A stretch of DNA of 64,000 bases from Xanthobacteraceae bacterium (GTDB lineage Bacteria; Pseudomonadota; Alphaproteobacteria; Rhizobiales; Xanthobacteraceae). The notes under the pieces were generated by a model, which searched no databases, was not told where the DNA came from, and was given only the letters and a program-made list of their open reading frames with translations. The translations under genes were made by a program, and so were the position numbers. The stretch is taken from NCBI GenBank assembly GCA_019635635.1, contig JAHBZB010000002.1, forward strand, positions 453,204 to 517,203, in the 5' to 3' direction. Positions 9,668 to 18,857 of this stretch are shown piece after piece (position 1 is the first letter of the stretch; every line of letters starts with the position of its first letter).

Positions 9668-10547
9668 TGTTCTGCACCTGCTCGCGGAACTGATCGACGG
9701 CGGTTTTCAGCTCAAGTCCGATCGCGGTCAGCGCGACGTCGTTCGACTTCGAGCAAAGCGTGTTCGACTCGCGATTGAATTCCTGCGCCAGAAAATCTAG
9801 CTTGCGGCCGACCGAGCCGCCGCCTTTCAGGAGCGCGCGCGCCGCACCGACATGCGCCATCAGGCGGTCGAGTTCCTCGCGAATGTCGGCCTTTGCCGCG
9901 ATCAGCGCGGCCTCCTGATGCAGCCGCTCGGGATCGAACGCCGGGCTCGCGCCGAGTAGTTCCTTCACTTGCTCGCCGAGCTTGGCACGGATCGCCTCGA
10001 TCGAGCGCGAAGGCGATGACTCGGCACGGCTTGTGAGTTTCTCGATCTCGGTGACGCGATCCGACAGTACGCCGCCGATCACGTCGCCCTCCTTGCCGCG
10101 CATCTCGACGAGATCTTTCAGCGCGGTCTCGAAACCTGCGAGCAGCACGCGGTTCGCGGCTTCGCGCTCCGCTTCGCTTTCTTCCGTCTCAACGACTTCC
10201 ATCACGCCTTTGATGCCGAGGATGCCGTCGAGGGTCGGCTTCTGCGCGTCAATTTTTCCGGCGAGCGACTTCGACGCAGCAACCACCGCGGCAAGCACAT
10301 CTTCGTTGATGCGGACCTGCGGTGCCGCGCCTTCGCGATTGATCGTAAGGTTGATCGTGACGTTGCCGCGGTTCAGCACTTTCGCAATCGAAGCGCGGAT
10401 CGCGGGCTCGAGCACGTCGCGGCCCGGCGGCAGGCGGAAGCGCAGATCGAGTCCTTTGGAGTTGACCGATTTCAATTCCCACGCCCAGCGCAACACGCCA
10501 TAAACACCGGAGGCGCGGGCAAAGCCGGTCATGCTGGCAAGCGTCAT
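9660..10547 (-). CDS. yicC: YicC/YloC family endoribonuclease
   Basis: A stress-linked RNase-like protein conserved next to gmk in many bacteria. The protein (295 aa) starts MTLASMTGFARASG, the family hallmark, and ends with the conserved C-terminal DUF1732 segment (REELDRLMAHVGAARALL, GRKLDFLAQEFNRESNTL, KSNDVALT). In Escherichia coli, YicC degrades the small RNA RyhB, and the Bacillus homologue YloC is an endoribonuclease; the targets here are unknown. It overlaps the gmk start. Confidence 0.9.
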   Translation of the reverse strand: MTLASMTGFARASGVYGVLRWAWELKSVNSKGLDLRFRLPPGRDVLEPAIRASIAKVLNRGNVTINLTINREGAAPQVRINEDVLAAVVAASKSLAGKIDAQKPTLDGILGIKGVMEVVETEESEAEREAANRVLLAGFETALKDLVEMRGKEGDVIGGVLSDRVTEIEKLTSRAESSPSRSIEAIRAKLGEQVKELLGASPAFDPERLHQEAALIAAKADIREELDRLMAHVGAARALLKGGGSVGRKLDFLAQEFNRESNTLCSKSNDVALTAIGLELKTAVDQFREQVQNIE

Positions 10548-10635
10548 GAGAAGAAGGGTCCGCGATTCTTTATCGAAAGCCGCGCGACCTTAACGAGGAG
10601 ACGAAGCGCGAACAAGCGGGGCCGCTGGTTACGCG

Positions 10636-11886
10636 CTACTCCGCCTTGGCGTCGGACTTCTTCTTCGTGTTCTTCTTGTCGGTCTTGTCGTTCTTCTTCT
10701 GCGGCGTGTCTTTTTTCTTCGGATCGCCCTGGAAGGTCGGCGTCTGCGGCTGCGCCTGCGGCGCGGCGGCGGGTTGCGGCGCGTTTTCCTGCTTGTCTTT
10801 CTGGAAGTCGCGCCAGCGCGCGACATTCTTCAGGTGCTGCTCGTAGGTTTCGGCAAACACATGCCCGCCGGTGCCATCGGCGACGAAATAGAGTTCCTTG
10901 GTACGCGACGGGTTCGCGACCGCCTCGAGCGAGGCGCGGCCCGGATTGGCGATCGGTCCGGGCGGCAGCCCGGTGATGGTGTACGTATTATAAGGTGTCG
11001 CCTGCTCGACATCGGCGCGCGTCAGCGAGCGGCCGAGCGAGCCCTTGCCGCCGACGAGGCCGTAAATGATCGTCGGATCGGACTGAAGCCGCATCTTCTT
11101 CTGCAAGCGATTATAAAACACCGCCGCGACCCGCGTGCGTTCGCTTGCGACCGCGGTTTCCTTTTCCACGATCGACGCGAGCGTGACGAATTCGTTGATG
11201 TCCTTGATAGGCAGATCGGTTGCGCGCCGCGACCAGATTTCGTCGACCAGCCGCTTGTGCGCCGCCAGCATGCGCTGGAGCAGTTGCTCGCGCGTGGTGC
11301 CGCGGGTCACGCGGTAGGTTTCCGGCAGCAATGCGCCTTCGGGCGGAATTTTCTGAATCGGCCCGCTCAGAATTTCGGAATCGTTCAGGCGCTGGATGAT
11401 CTGTTGCGTCGTCAATCCTTCCGGGATCGTGACGGTGTGCTGGATCGACTTGCCTTCGATGATCGTCTCCAGCACCTCGCTCATGCTGGCGCCCTTCTCG
11501 AAGACGTATTCACCGGCTTTGAGTTTTTCGGTCGCGCCCATCAGCACCGCGCCCACGACGAACAGCGTCGGGTTGTCGATCACGCCTTCCTTGCGCAAGA
11601 GCTCGGCCATGTCACGCAAGCCGGTGCGCGGCGGAATGTTGACCGCGCGCTCACGGTCGAGCGGACCAGGCGCGCCGAATTTCTGGCTGCCGTAATAAAG
11701 CGCGCCGCCGACCACGACCGAAAGCAAGAGCAGGATCGTGAAGATGGCGTTGCCGATAATCACGATGGGATGGCGCGCGCGGCGCGACGGCGGCGGCGGA
11801 AGGCGATCGGGCATCAGCGCCTGTTTCGGGCTGCGCGGATTGACGATCGGACGATCGTCATAATGTTCGTCGTCGTTGCCGGCCAT
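10636..11886 (-). CDS. mltG: Endolytic peptidoglycan transglycosylase MltG
   Basis: MltG (YceG) cleaves nascent glycan strands in the periplasm and sets strand length. The protein (416 aa) has a cytoplasmic Pro/Arg-rich N-terminus, one membrane helix (about 41-65), a LysM-like region and the catalytic YceG domain with Glu241 in LASIVEKET. The C-terminal 55 or so residues are a Gln/Pro- then Lys/Asp-rich tail (KKKDTPQKKNDKTDKKN), which is low-complexity and unlikely to be enzymatic. It lies in the fab cluster between fabF and yicC, an arrangement common in Alphaproteobacteria. Confidence 0.94.
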   Translation of the reverse strand: MAGNDDEHYDDRPIVNPRSPKQALMPDRLPPPPSRRARHPIVIIGNAIFTILLLLSVVVGGALYYGSQKFGAPGPLDRERAVNIPPRTGLRDMAELLRKEGVIDNPTLFVVGAVLMGATEKLKAGEYVFEKGASMSEVLETIIEGKSIQHTVTIPEGLTTQQIIQRLNDSEILSGPIQKIPPEGALLPETYRVTRGTTREQLLQRMLAAHKRLVDEIWSRRATDLPIKDINEFVTLASIVEKETAVASERTRVAAVFYNRLQKKMRLQSDPTIIYGLVGGKGSLGRSLTRADVEQATPYNTYTITGLPPGPIANPGRASLEAVANPSRTKELYFVADGTGGHVFAETYEQHLKNVARWRDFQKDKQENAPQPAAAPQAQPQTPTFQGDPKKKDTPQKKNDKTDKKNTKKKSDAKAE

Positions 11887-11984
11887 GCGGTCCCGTCCGT
11901 CTTTTTATCGTTCCGACGGCCCGCCCCCGAACCGCATTCTCAAGAAGCTAAGGCCAAATGTGGCCAAAGCTGGAAGCACACGAA

Positions 11985-13244
11985 TTAGTGAGCTTTGCGG
12001 AAGATCAGCGACGCATTGGTGCCGCCGAAGCCGAAGGAATTGGAAAGCACGGTGTTGATTTCGCGCTTCTTCGGCGTGTGTGGCACGAGATCGATCGGCG
12101 TCTCGCGCTCCGGATTGTCGAGATTGAGGGTCGCGGGTGCGACCTGATCGCGCATCGCAAGCAGACAGAAGATCGCTTCGACCGAGCCCGCCGCGCCCAG
12201 AAGATGGCCGATCGACGATTTCGTGGACGACATCGAAATCTTGGAAGCCGCGTTGCCGACCAGACGCTCGACCGCGCCGAGCTCAATGGTGTCGGCCATG
12301 GTCGAGGTGCCGTGCGCGTTGATGTAGTCGAGATCGGACGCGCCGATGCCCGCGCGCTTCAGCGCCATGGTCATGCAGCGGAACGCGCCATCGCCGTCTT
12401 CCGACGGCGCGGTGATGTGATAGGCGTCGCCCGAAAGACCGTAGCCGACGATTTCGCCGTAGATCTTCGCGCCGCGTGCCTTCGCGTGTTCGTATTCCTC
12501 GAGCACGACGACACCCGCGCCCTCGCCCATCACGAAGCCGTCGCGGTCTTTATCGTAAGGACGCGATGCTTCGGTCGGGCGGTCATTATAAGAAGCGCAA
12601 AGCGCATGCATCGCGGAGAAACCGGCGAGCGCCATACGGCCGACGGGAGATTCCGTGCCGCCCGCGACCATCACGTCGGCGTCGCCCCACTGGATCAGCC
12701 GCGCGGCGTCGCCGATCGCATGCGCGCCGGTCGAACAGGCCGTCACCACCGAATGGTTCGGGCCTTTCAGTCCGTGCTGAATGGAGACGTAGCCGGAAGC
12801 GAGATTGATTAGGCGGCCGGGAATGAAGAACGGCGAAACGCGGCGCGGGCCTTTTTCTTTCAATGTAATCGCCGTGTCGGCGATGCCTTCGATGCCGCCG
12901 ATGCCGGAGCCGATCAAAACGCCGGTGCGCTCCTGATCTTCCTTGGCTGTCGGCTTCCAGCCTGCATCGTCGAGCGCCTGGGTCGAGGCCGCGACGCCAT
13001 ATAGAATAAAGTCATCGACCTTGCGGCTTTCCTTCGCTTCCATCCACTGGTCGCGATTGAAAGTGCCGTCGGAGCCGTCGCCTTTGGGAATAACGTGCGC
13101 GATCTGGCAGCGAAGATCGGCGACTTCGAATTCGTCGATCTTCTTCGCGCCGCTCTTGCCTTCGAGCAGGCGCTTCCACGTCGTTTCGACGCCGCAACCG
13201 AGCGGCGATACCATCCCCAGCCCGGTGACGACAACGCGACGCAT
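11985..13244 (-). CDS. fabF: Beta-ketoacyl-ACP synthase II FabF
   Basis: Condenses malonyl-ACP with acyl-ACP in fatty acid elongation. The protein (419 aa) carries the thiolase-fold catalytic set: Cys170 (VVTACSTGAH), His311 (NAHGTSTMADT), Lys342 and His347 (KSSIGHLLGAAGS). The N-terminus MRRVVVTGLGMVSPLG is typical and fixes the start. It lies 66 bp downstream of acpP, the usual acpP-fabF order. Confidence 0.97.
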   Translation of the reverse strand: MRRVVVTGLGMVSPLGCGVETTWKRLLEGKSGAKKIDEFEVADLRCQIAHVIPKGDGSDGTFNRDQWMEAKESRKVDDFILYGVAASTQALDDAGWKPTAKEDQERTGVLIGSGIGGIEGIADTAITLKEKGPRRVSPFFIPGRLINLASGYVSIQHGLKGPNHSVVTACSTGAHAIGDAARLIQWGDADVMVAGGTESPVGRMALAGFSAMHALCASYNDRPTEASRPYDKDRDGFVMGEGAGVVVLEEYEHAKARGAKIYGEIVGYGLSGDAYHITAPSEDGDGAFRCMTMALKRAGIGASDLDYINAHGTSTMADTIELGAVERLVGNAASKISMSSTKSSIGHLLGAAGSVEAIFCLLAMRDQVAPATLNLDNPERETPIDLVPHTPKKREINTVLSNSFGFGGTNASLIFRKAH

Positions 13245-13310
13245 TTTTCTGGAATCCCGTTTGAGGCGCGGGCCGAAACCGACGCCGCCCGCGCTCTGTC
13301 GAAGTCCCGG

Positions 13311-13550
13311 TTAGGACTTCGCGTTCTTTTCGAGGAACTTAACGGCGTCGCCGACGGTCAGGATGGTTTCCGCCGCGTCGTCCGGAATCTCGCAGCCGAA
13401 TTCCTCTTCAAAGGCCATGACCAGCTCGACCGTGTCGAGCGAGTCCGCGCCCAGATCGTCGATGAAGCTCGCCTTGTCGTTCACCTTCTCGGCTTCAACG
13501 CCGAGATGTTCGACAACGATCTTTTTAACCCGTTCGGCAATGTCGGCCAT
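13311..13550 (-). CDS. acpP: Acyl carrier protein
   Basis: The carrier for fatty acid intermediates, attached through a 4'-phosphopantetheine on Ser37 ([10 protein letters not shown]). The real protein is 79 aa and acidic, starting at the ATG at 13550 ([16 protein letters not shown]). The frame is open for 32 more codons upstream, but those residues are basic and do not resemble ACP. It lies between fabG and fabF. The 269-bp gap upstream suggests that acpP-fabF also has its own promoter. Confidence 0.96.
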   Translation of the reverse strand: MADIAERVKKIVVEHLGVEAEKVNDKASFIDDLGADSLDTVELVMAFEEEFGCEIPDDAAETILTVGDAVKFLEKNAKS

Positions 13551-13819
13551 TGATACACCCTTGGTCGCCCGCAAGCTTTGTTCGATTGTGCCGCGAGATT
13601 TTCCCCCCGCAGCGGGTCCGGCCTTCTTTGTCCGATTGTCGAGCACCGCGCCAGCGAAAAATGCAGGGGTTCCCCGGCACCTTCCGGACGCGGCCCCGCG
13701 GTCAGAGCCAAGGCCGCAGCGGTCGTAACATACCCATTTGCCCTGTCAAAGCGGGCTTTCCCGGCCCAATGCCTTGAAGCGCATAGCTTTTCCGGCGCCT
13801 TCAGCGACGCCGGAAGGCT
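13551..13819 (-). other. fabG-acpP intergenic region with a GC hairpin
   Basis: No gene is evident in these 269 bp. Directly after the fabG stop, on the minus strand, there is a short hairpin (arms TCCGGCG and CGCCGGA, about 13793-13816) without a T tract. It is more likely an mRNA-stabilising or attenuating structure than a classical terminator. The rest probably holds the strong acpP promoter, but I could not assign -35/-10 boxes with confidence. Confidence 0.35.
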
Positions 13820-14557
13820 TTAGAGCATCGCCATGCCGCCGTTGACGTGAATCGTCGCCCCGGTGACGTAAGCCGCCTCGTCCGAGGCGAGATAAACCGC
13901 CGCCGCCGCAATGTCCTCGGAGGTGCCGAGACGCTTTGCCGGGACCGAATCCAGAATCGCCTTCTTCTGTGCCTCGTTGAGCGCATCCGTCATGGGCGTG
14001 GCGATGAAGCCGGGCGCGATGCAGTTCGCGGTCACGTTGCGGCTTGCGAGTTCTGCCGCGAGCGATTTGGTCATGCCGACCATGCCGGCCTTGGCGGCGG
14101 CGTAGTTGCCTTGGCCCGCGTTGCCGGTGAAGCCCACAATCGAAGTAATGCCGATGATGCGGCCGAAGCGCTTCCTCATCATGTCCTTCGCCGCCGCGCG
14201 CGCAAGGCGAAAGGTGGCAGTGAGGTTGACTGCGATCACCTGATCCCAGTCTTCGTCTTTCAGGCGGATGAAGATGTTGTCCTTGGTGATGCCCGCGTTG
14301 TTCACGAGGATGTCGACGCGCTCCATCTTCTCGTTCGCGGAGGGAATGAGCGCTTCGACAGCCGCCGGATCGGAAAGATTGCAGGGCAGCACGTGAACGC
14401 GGTCTTTCAGTTCGCTGGCCACCGCATCGAGCGCATCCTTGCGTGTGCCGGAAATCGCGACCGTCGCGCCCTGCGCGTGCAGTGCTTTGGCAATCGCGGT
14501 GCCGATGCCGCTCGACGCGCCGGTAACGAGCGCGGTTTTTCCCGAAAGATCGAACAT
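13820..14557 (-). CDS. fabG: 3-oxoacyl-ACP reductase FabG
   Basis: NADPH-dependent reduction of 3-oxoacyl-ACP, the first reductive step of each elongation cycle. The protein (245 aa) is a classical short-chain dehydrogenase: cofactor turn TGASSGIG, NNAGITKDN, and the catalytic triad Ser139, Tyr152 and Lys156 (in NYAAAKAG). The C-terminus ends GATIHVNGGMAML, as in FabG. It starts 11 bp after the fabD stop. Confidence 0.96.
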   Translation of the reverse strand: MFDLSGKTALVTGASSGIGTAIAKALHAQGATVAISGTRKDALDAVASELKDRVHVLPCNLSDPAAVEALIPSANEKMERVDILVNNAGITKDNIFIRLKDEDWDQVIAVNLTATFRLARAAAKDMMRKRFGRIIGITSIVGFTGNAGQGNYAAAKAGMVGMTKSLAAELASRNVTANCIAPGFIATPMTDALNEAQKKAILDSVPAKRLGTSEDIAAAAVYLASDEAAYVTGATIHVNGGMAML

Positions 14558-14568
14558 GGACTTTATCC

Positions 14569-15510
14569 TTATGCTTTCGCCGCTTTATAGGCCGCGACAT
14601 CGTCGGGCGTGCCGACGGGCTGGCCGGAAACTTCTTTCGCAATGCGCTTCAAGAGACCGGTCAGCACCTTGCCCGAACCGGCTTCCACGATCTTGGTGAC
14701 GCCATTGCTCGCCAGATACTGCACGCATTCGCGCCAGCGCACCGTGCCCGTCACCTGCTTCACCAGAAGATCGACGATTTCTTTCGGATCGCTCACCGCG
14801 CTTGCGGTCACGTTCGCGACCACCGGCACCACCGGCTTGTTCACCTGAACTTTCGCGAGCGCCTCGCGCATCGCATCCGCCGCCGGCTGCATCAGCGCGC
14901 AATGGAATGGCGCGGAAACGGGGAGCATCATCGCGCGGATGCTTTTGCCTTTCGCGAGTTCGGCCGCGCGCTCTACCGCGGCCTTGCTGCCGGAAACCAC
15001 CACCTGCCCGCCGCCGTTGTCGTTGGCTACGTCGCAGACTTCGCCTTGCGCCGCTTCAGCGGCCAATGCCTTCGCGGCATCGAGTTCGAAACCAAGAAGC
15101 GCCGCCATGGCGCCGGTGCCGACCGGCACCGCCTTCTGCATCGCCTGCCCGCGAATTTTCAGGAGCTGCGCCGCGTCCGTGATCGAGAACGCACCCGCGG
15201 CCGCGAGCGCGGAATATTCCCCGAGCGAGTGACCGGCGACGAACTTCACGTCGCGCGCAAGATCGAGCCCGGCCTCGGCTTCCAGCACCTTCACCACCGC
15301 CACCGAAACCGCCATTAGCGCGGGCTGGGCGTTCTCTGTGAGCGTCAGGGTCTCCTGCGGGCCTTCCCACATGACGGCAGAGAGTTTCTGGCCGAGGGCA
15401 GCGTCCACCTCGTCGAATACGGCCTTCGCCGCCGGAAAGGCTTCCGAGAGTGCCTTGCCCATGCCGACCGCCTGGCTGCCCTGACCCGGAAAGGTGAATG
15501 CGAGTGCCAT
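14569..15510 (-). CDS. fabD: Malonyl-CoA:ACP transacylase FabD
   Basis: Loads malonyl groups from CoA onto ACP. The protein (313 aa) has the FPGQGSQ opening, the nucleophile Ser95 in GHSLGEYSAL and the catalytic His203 in APFHCALM. It is the first gene of the fabD-fabG-acpP-fabF cluster, all on the minus strand and in the order expected from many Alphaproteobacteria. The gap upstream (15511-15592) separates it from a small secreted protein gene on the same strand. Confidence 0.97.
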   Translation of the reverse strand: MALAFTFPGQGSQAVGMGKALSEAFPAAKAVFDEVDAALGQKLSAVMWEGPQETLTLTENAQPALMAVSVAVVKVLEAEAGLDLARDVKFVAGHSLGEYSALAAAGAFSITDAAQLLKIRGQAMQKAVPVGTGAMAALLGFELDAAKALAAEAAQGEVCDVANDNGGGQVVVSGSKAAVERAAELAKGKSIRAMMLPVSAPFHCALMQPAADAMREALAKVQVNKPVVPVVANVTASAVSDPKEIVDLLVKQVTGTVRWRECVQYLASNGVTKIVEAGSGKVLTGLLKRIAKEVSGQPVGTPDDVAAYKAAKA

Positions 15511-15592
15511 TTCATCCCCGAATTGTCGTGATTTTCGCAGGCTTTGGACACGCGCGGACGAAACGAGTCAAGCCGCGCGGAACTTGCCGCGG

Positions 15593-15997
15593 TCAGCAGC
15601 CAAGCCCCGCGATCGACGTTTTCACCTCATCGAGCATCAAGAGCAGCGCGGCCCCTTCTTCGGGTAGCGGACGTGCTTTCAGATAGTGCCGTTCGGCTTC
15701 GATGAAGTATTCGCAAGCTGAGAGCCGATAGCCGTCCTCGTCCTCAAGCTGTGCTTGGCCGAAGCACTGGCTCACCATGCCAAGCCACGCCTCGTTGCCC
15801 GGATGATTGCCCGCCGCATCGTCCTCGGCAATCTGGCACCAGGCCGCCATTTCCAGATCCTGCGGCCAGACCTTCGCGCGCATGCGATAGACGTCGCCCA
15901 GATAAAGTCGAAAGGAAACGCCGTCCGGTCCCTCCGGCACGATTGCTGCCGCCGGGAAGCTCGCAAGAAAGAGCAGTAAAACCGCAAAGATACGCAT
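15593..15997 (-). CDS. Small secreted protein of unknown function with four cysteines
   Basis: Not a family I recognise. Starting at the ATG at 15997, the protein (134 aa) begins with a signal peptide (MRIFAVLLLFLASFPAAA) followed by an acidic mature chain. The mature part contains four cysteines (in AAWCQI, SQCFG, SACEYF and the C-terminal GLGC), an even number that could form two periplasmic disulfides. The frame is open to 16015, but the extra residues do not improve the signal sequence. It is divergent from the rpsF operon. The helical, acidic composition gives no catalytic clue. Confidence 0.65.
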   Translation of the reverse strand: MRIFAVLLLFLASFPAAAIVPEGPDGVSFRLYLGDVYRMRAKVWPQDLEMAAWCQIAEDDAAGNHPGNEAWLGMVSQCFGQAQLEDEDGYRLSACEYFIEAERHYLKARPLPEEGAALLLMLDEVKTSIAGLGC

Positions 15998-16076
15998 AAC
16001 CCGTCTCCACCCCATCCGGAGGCTATAGTCCGCATCTTTGCAAATTCTTAAGGGATATTAACCATTTAGGCTGTGC

Positions 16077-16104
16077 TTGCCTTCCCTGCGAAATCCCCTA
16101 TAAA
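16077..16104 (+). promoter_or_regulatory. Probable sigma-70-type promoter of the rpsF operon
   Basis: TTGCCT at 16077-16082 and TATAAA at 16099-16104 are separated by 16 bp, close to the alphaproteobacterial housekeeping consensus (CTTGAC / CTATAT). Initiation near 16111 would give a leader of about 160 nt before rpsF. Inferred from sequence only. Confidence 0.55.
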
Positions 16105-16110
16105 CCGCGC

Positions 16111-16270
16111 CTTCTGCCGGTCCTAGGCCGGAAGCTGAACGGAGGGTGGTTGCGAAGCCACAGGGTCAATCGACCCGGCCTCCCGTGTTTCCGCCTCTGA
16201 GATGTTTCGAGCCTTCGCGAAGGCTCGGAGGGCTCGGCGCCAGACCGGCGCAACATAGGAAGGCTAATCC
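16111..16270 (+). promoter_or_regulatory. Structured 5' leader of the rpsF-rpsR-rplI mRNA
   Basis: This leader can fold into several stable elements. The first is a CCGG-closed hairpin at 16111-16134. Next is a likely three-way junction: outer stem GGAGG (16141-16145) with CCTCC (16179-16183), enclosing hairpins at 16147-16162 and 16163-16176 (GGGTC/GACCC). Then comes a perfect 10-bp inverted repeat at 16208-16227 (CGAGCCTTCG/CGAAGGCTCG). The last is a GCGCC/GGCGC hairpin at 16237-16251 just before the ribosome-binding site AGGAAGG. S6-S18 autoregulatory leaders are known in bacteria, and this is a candidate; I cannot confirm that it belongs to that RNA family. Confidence 0.5.
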
Positions 16271-16711
16271 ATGCCGCTTTACGAGCATGTCTTTCTCGCG
16301 CGTCAGGACGTGACCGCGCAGCAAGTCGAAGAAATGATTTCCCAGTACAAGGGCGTAATCGAAGCCGGTAACGGCTCGGTGCCCAAGCAGGAATACTGGG
16401 GCGTGAAATCCCTCACCTACCGCATCCGCAAGAACCGCAAGGCGCACATGGCGTTGCTCAACATCGACGCGCCGGCCGCCGCCGTGCAGGAGATGGAGCG
16501 GCAGATGCGGATTTCCGAAGACGTCATCCGTTTCATGACCGTGAAGGTCGAAGCGCTCGAAGAAGGTCCGTCTGCCATGATGCAGAAGCGCGACCGCGAC
16601 GAGCGCCGCGACGGCGAGCGCCGTTCGCGCCGCGACCGTGACGGCGAAGAAGGCGGCGACGACAACAATGCCGCGTCGTCGTCCGACGACTCGAACGAGG
16701 AGGCAAACTAA
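16271..16711 (+). CDS. rpsF: 30S ribosomal protein S6
   Basis: S6 sits on the 30S platform in a complex with S18. The first 95 or so residues are the conserved ferredoxin-like fold ([31 protein letters not shown]). The last 50 residues are a charged low-complexity tail, first Arg/Asp-rich ([20 protein letters not shown]) then Asn/Asp/Ser-rich. This pattern is seen in Rhizobiales S6 proteins and makes it longer (146 aa) than the usual 100-130. A good ribosome-binding site (AGGAAGG) precedes the ATG. The stop overlaps the rpsR start by one base. Confidence 0.97.
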   Translation: MPLYEHVFLARQDVTAQQVEEMISQYKGVIEAGNGSVPKQEYWGVKSLTYRIRKNRKAHMALLNIDAPAAAVQEMERQMRISEDVIRFMTVKVEALEEGPSAMMQKRDRDERRDGERRSRRDRDGEEGGDDNNAASSSDDSNEEAN

Positions 16712-16959
16712 TGGCCATGGGTGCATCCGGCGGCCAGCGCCGTCCGTTCTTCCGCCGCCGCAAGACCTGCCCGTTCTCGGGCGAGAACGCGCCGAAGATC
16801 GACTACAAGGACACGAAGCTTTTGCAGCGCTACATCTCCGAGCGCGGCAAGATCGTTCCGGCCCGCATCAGCGCGGTCTCCACGCTGAAGCAGCGCGAAC
16901 TCGCGACCGCGATCAAGCGCGCGCGCTTCCTCGGCCTGCTGCCTTACGTTCTGAAGTAA
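16711..16959 (+). CDS. rpsR: 30S ribosomal protein S18
   Basis: S18 binds S6 on the 30S platform. The protein (82 aa, typical length) has the conserved core [31 protein letters not shown] and the C-terminal [11 protein letters not shown]. The ATG overlaps the rpsF stop (TAATG), as expected for partners made in equal amounts. It is followed by two intercistronic hairpins. Confidence 0.97.
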   Translation: MAMGASGGQRRPFFRRRKTCPFSGENAPKIDYKDTKLLQRYISERGKIVPARISAVSTLKQRELATAIKRARFLGLLPYVLK

Positions 16960-16976
16960 GAAACGAAATCAAGAGT

Positions 16977-17029
16977 CGCGCGGGAGTTCGCCCGCGCGGC
17001 GATGGTTGGGGCGGAAATTCCTTCCGCCT
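16977..17029 (+). other. Two perfect intercistronic hairpins after rpsR
   Basis: Hairpin 1 has arms CGCGCGGG and CCCGCGCG (16977-16998) with a 6-nt loop. Hairpin 2 has arms GGCGGAA and TTCCGCC (17011-17029) with a 5-nt loop. Neither is followed by a T run, so complete termination is unlikely. They may protect the rpsF-rpsR part of the mRNA from 3' decay or reduce read-through into the DUF2232 gene. Confidence 0.5.
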
Positions 17030-17060
17030 CTAACCGCCGGAAAGGGCGGGACAGCTGACG

Positions 17061-18053
17061 ATGGCAAAGATCATTCTTATCGGCCTGGCGGCGGGTGCTG
17101 CTTCCGCGCTCCTGTTCGCGTCGATCGTGTCCGGCAACGTGCTGTCGGTGTTCCTGTTCTATTTTTCGGCACTTCCCCTGATGCTTGCGGCCATCGCCTG
17201 GACGCATGTGGCGGGTCTCGTCGCCGTTGCCTTCGGCGCGCTCGCGCTCGGCATGGCGCTCAATTTCTGGATCGGCCTGATGTACGTCGCGGTCGTAGGC
17301 GCGCCTGCTTATGTGCTCGCTTATATGGCGATGCTCGGCCGGGAAACCGCGCCCGCAAGCGCCGGCAACGCACCACAGATGGAATGGTATCCGGTGGGCC
17401 GGGTCATCGTCTGGGCGGCGCTGATCGCGTTCGGCCTGGCTGCGATTGCCGTGCTCCAGTTCGGCCTGAACTTCGAAACCTATCAGACCATGATCCGCGC
17501 CTCCTTCGAGAAGGTGCTCCGCTTGCAGGCCGGTATTGCCGCCGATCAGCCGTTGAAGCTGCCCGGCGTGCAGAACCCGGAAGCGTTCCTGAATACGCTG
17601 GTCGCGATCATGCCGGCGGCGGCCGCCGTGCTCGCAATGCTGACCAACCTGCTCAATCTCTGGCTGGCCGCCCGCATCGCGCGCGTCTCCGGCAAGCTGC
17701 AACGTCCGTGGCCGGACCTGACCACGATCTCGATGCCGCTCGGCGTCGCCTTTGCGCTTGCAGCCGCGCTCGTGATTTCCTTCTTCAGCGGCATGCCGGG
17801 CTTTCTCGCGGCGATCGGGATTTCGGTGCTGACGGTCGCCTATGCGCTTGCCGGCTTCTCGGCGTTGCACGCAATCACGCGCGGCCGCGCCGCGCGGATC
17901 TGGGTTTTGATCGGTACCTGGCTCGCCGTGATCCTGTTCGGCTGGCCGCTCATTTTCGTCGCGCTGTTCGGGATCGCGGATTCGATTTTCGATTTCCGCA
18001 ACCGCGCGTCGCGCAAACCGCCCTTCCCGCCCATTCAATCGAACAGAAGCTAA
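17061..18053 (+). CDS. DUF2232 integral membrane protein
   Basis: A hydrophobic protein (330 aa) with about eight predicted membrane segments from the N-terminus ([18 protein letters not shown]) to near the end ([20 protein letters not shown]). A short cytoplasmic tail containing [12 protein letters not shown] follows. The DUF2232/YybS family is regularly encoded between rpsR and rplI in Alphaproteobacteria and near ribosomal protein genes in Firmicutes. Its molecular role is not established. It lies 13 bp upstream of rplI, so it should be co-transcribed with the ribosomal genes. Confidence 0.8.
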   Translation: MAKIILIGLAAGAASALLFASIVSGNVLSVFLFYFSALPLMLAAIAWTHVAGLVAVAFGALALGMALNFWIGLMYVAVVGAPAYVLAYMAMLGRETAPASAGNAPQMEWYPVGRVIVWAALIAFGLAAIAVLQFGLNFETYQTMIRASFEKVLRLQAGIAADQPLKLPGVQNPEAFLNTLVAIMPAAAAVLAMLTNLLNLWLAARIARVSGKLQRPWPDLTTISMPLGVAFALAAALVISFFSGMPGFLAAIGISVLTVAYALAGFSALHAITRGRAARIWVLIGTWLAVILFGWPLIFVALFGIADSIFDFRNRASRKPPFPPIQSNRS

Positions 18054-18066
18054 AGGAGTACATCAG

Positions 18067-18678
18067 ATGGAAGTCATTCTACTCGAGCGCGTCGCCAAGC
18101 TCGGCCAGATCGGCGACACCGTGAAGGTCAAGGACGGTTTCGCCCGCAATTTCCTGTTGCCGAACGGCAAGGCGCTGCGTGCGACCGAAGCCAACAAGAA
18201 GAAATTCGAGGGCATGAAGGCGCAGATCGAAGCGCAGAACTTGGAGCGCAAGAACGAAGCCGAAGCGGTCGCGAAGAAGCTCGACGGCAAGTCGGTCATT
18301 CTCGTCCGTCAGGCCGGCGAAACCGGCCAGCTTTACGGCTCGGTCTCGACCCGCGACATCGCGGATGCGCTCACCAAGGACGGTTTCACCGTCGAGCGCC
18401 GCCAGATCGTGCTGAACGCGCCGATCAAGACCATCGGTCTGCACGTGCTCCCGGTCGCGCTGCATCCGGAAGTCGAAGTGAAGATCACCGCCAACGTGGC
18501 CCGCACTCCGGACGAAGCCGAGCGGCAGGCACGCGGCGAAGATCTCACCGTCTCGCGGACCGATCAGGAAGAAGAACAGGCACAGGCCAAGGTCGATGCC
18601 GAGAAGTTCTTCGAGGCGACCCCGGACGAGCTCAAGCCGGAAGAAGCGGCACCTGCCGAGGAAGCACCCAAGGCATAA
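18067..18678 (+). CDS. rplI: 50S ribosomal protein L9
   Basis: L9 binds 23S rRNA near the L1 stalk and limits frameshifting. The N-terminal domain is clear ([31 protein letters not shown]), followed by the long connecting helix and the C-terminal domain. The protein is 203 aa, longer than the usual 150, because of an acidic Glu/Ala-rich tail ([14 protein letters not shown]) typical of Rhizobiales. A ribosome-binding site (AAAGGAG) precedes it and a strong terminator follows the stop. Confidence 0.97.
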   Translation: MEVILLERVAKLGQIGDTVKVKDGFARNFLLPNGKALRATEANKKKFEGMKAQIEAQNLERKNEAEAVAKKLDGKSVILVRQAGETGQLYGSVSTRDIADALTKDGFTVERRQIVLNAPIKTIGLHVLPVALHPEVEVKITANVARTPDEAERQARGEDLTVSRTDQEEEQAQAKVDAEKFFEATPDELKPEEAAPAEEAPKA

Positions 18679-18696
18679 CTTCAGGCTAACATTCGC

Positions 18697-18735
18697 GAAA
18701 ACCCCGGAACGGCGCAGCCCTTCCGGGGTTTTTCT
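18697..18735 (+). terminator. Rho-independent terminator after rplI
   Basis: Arms AAAACCCCGGAA and TTCCGGGGTTTT with an 11-nt loop, followed by a T-rich run (GGGGTTTTTCTTT). It lies about 20 bp after the rplI stop and ends the ribosomal operon; cfa then starts its own unit. Confidence 0.9.
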
Positions 18736-18857
18736 TTGCAGGCCTGCGCCGAACTTTTTGCAATTGCCTTGCCTTCGCGTTTGCGCTTCAATTTTCGCAT
18801 CCGCAAGTTGGCGGCTCGACGAGACGGACGCCGGTCGCGGAGACGACGAGGTGTGCC

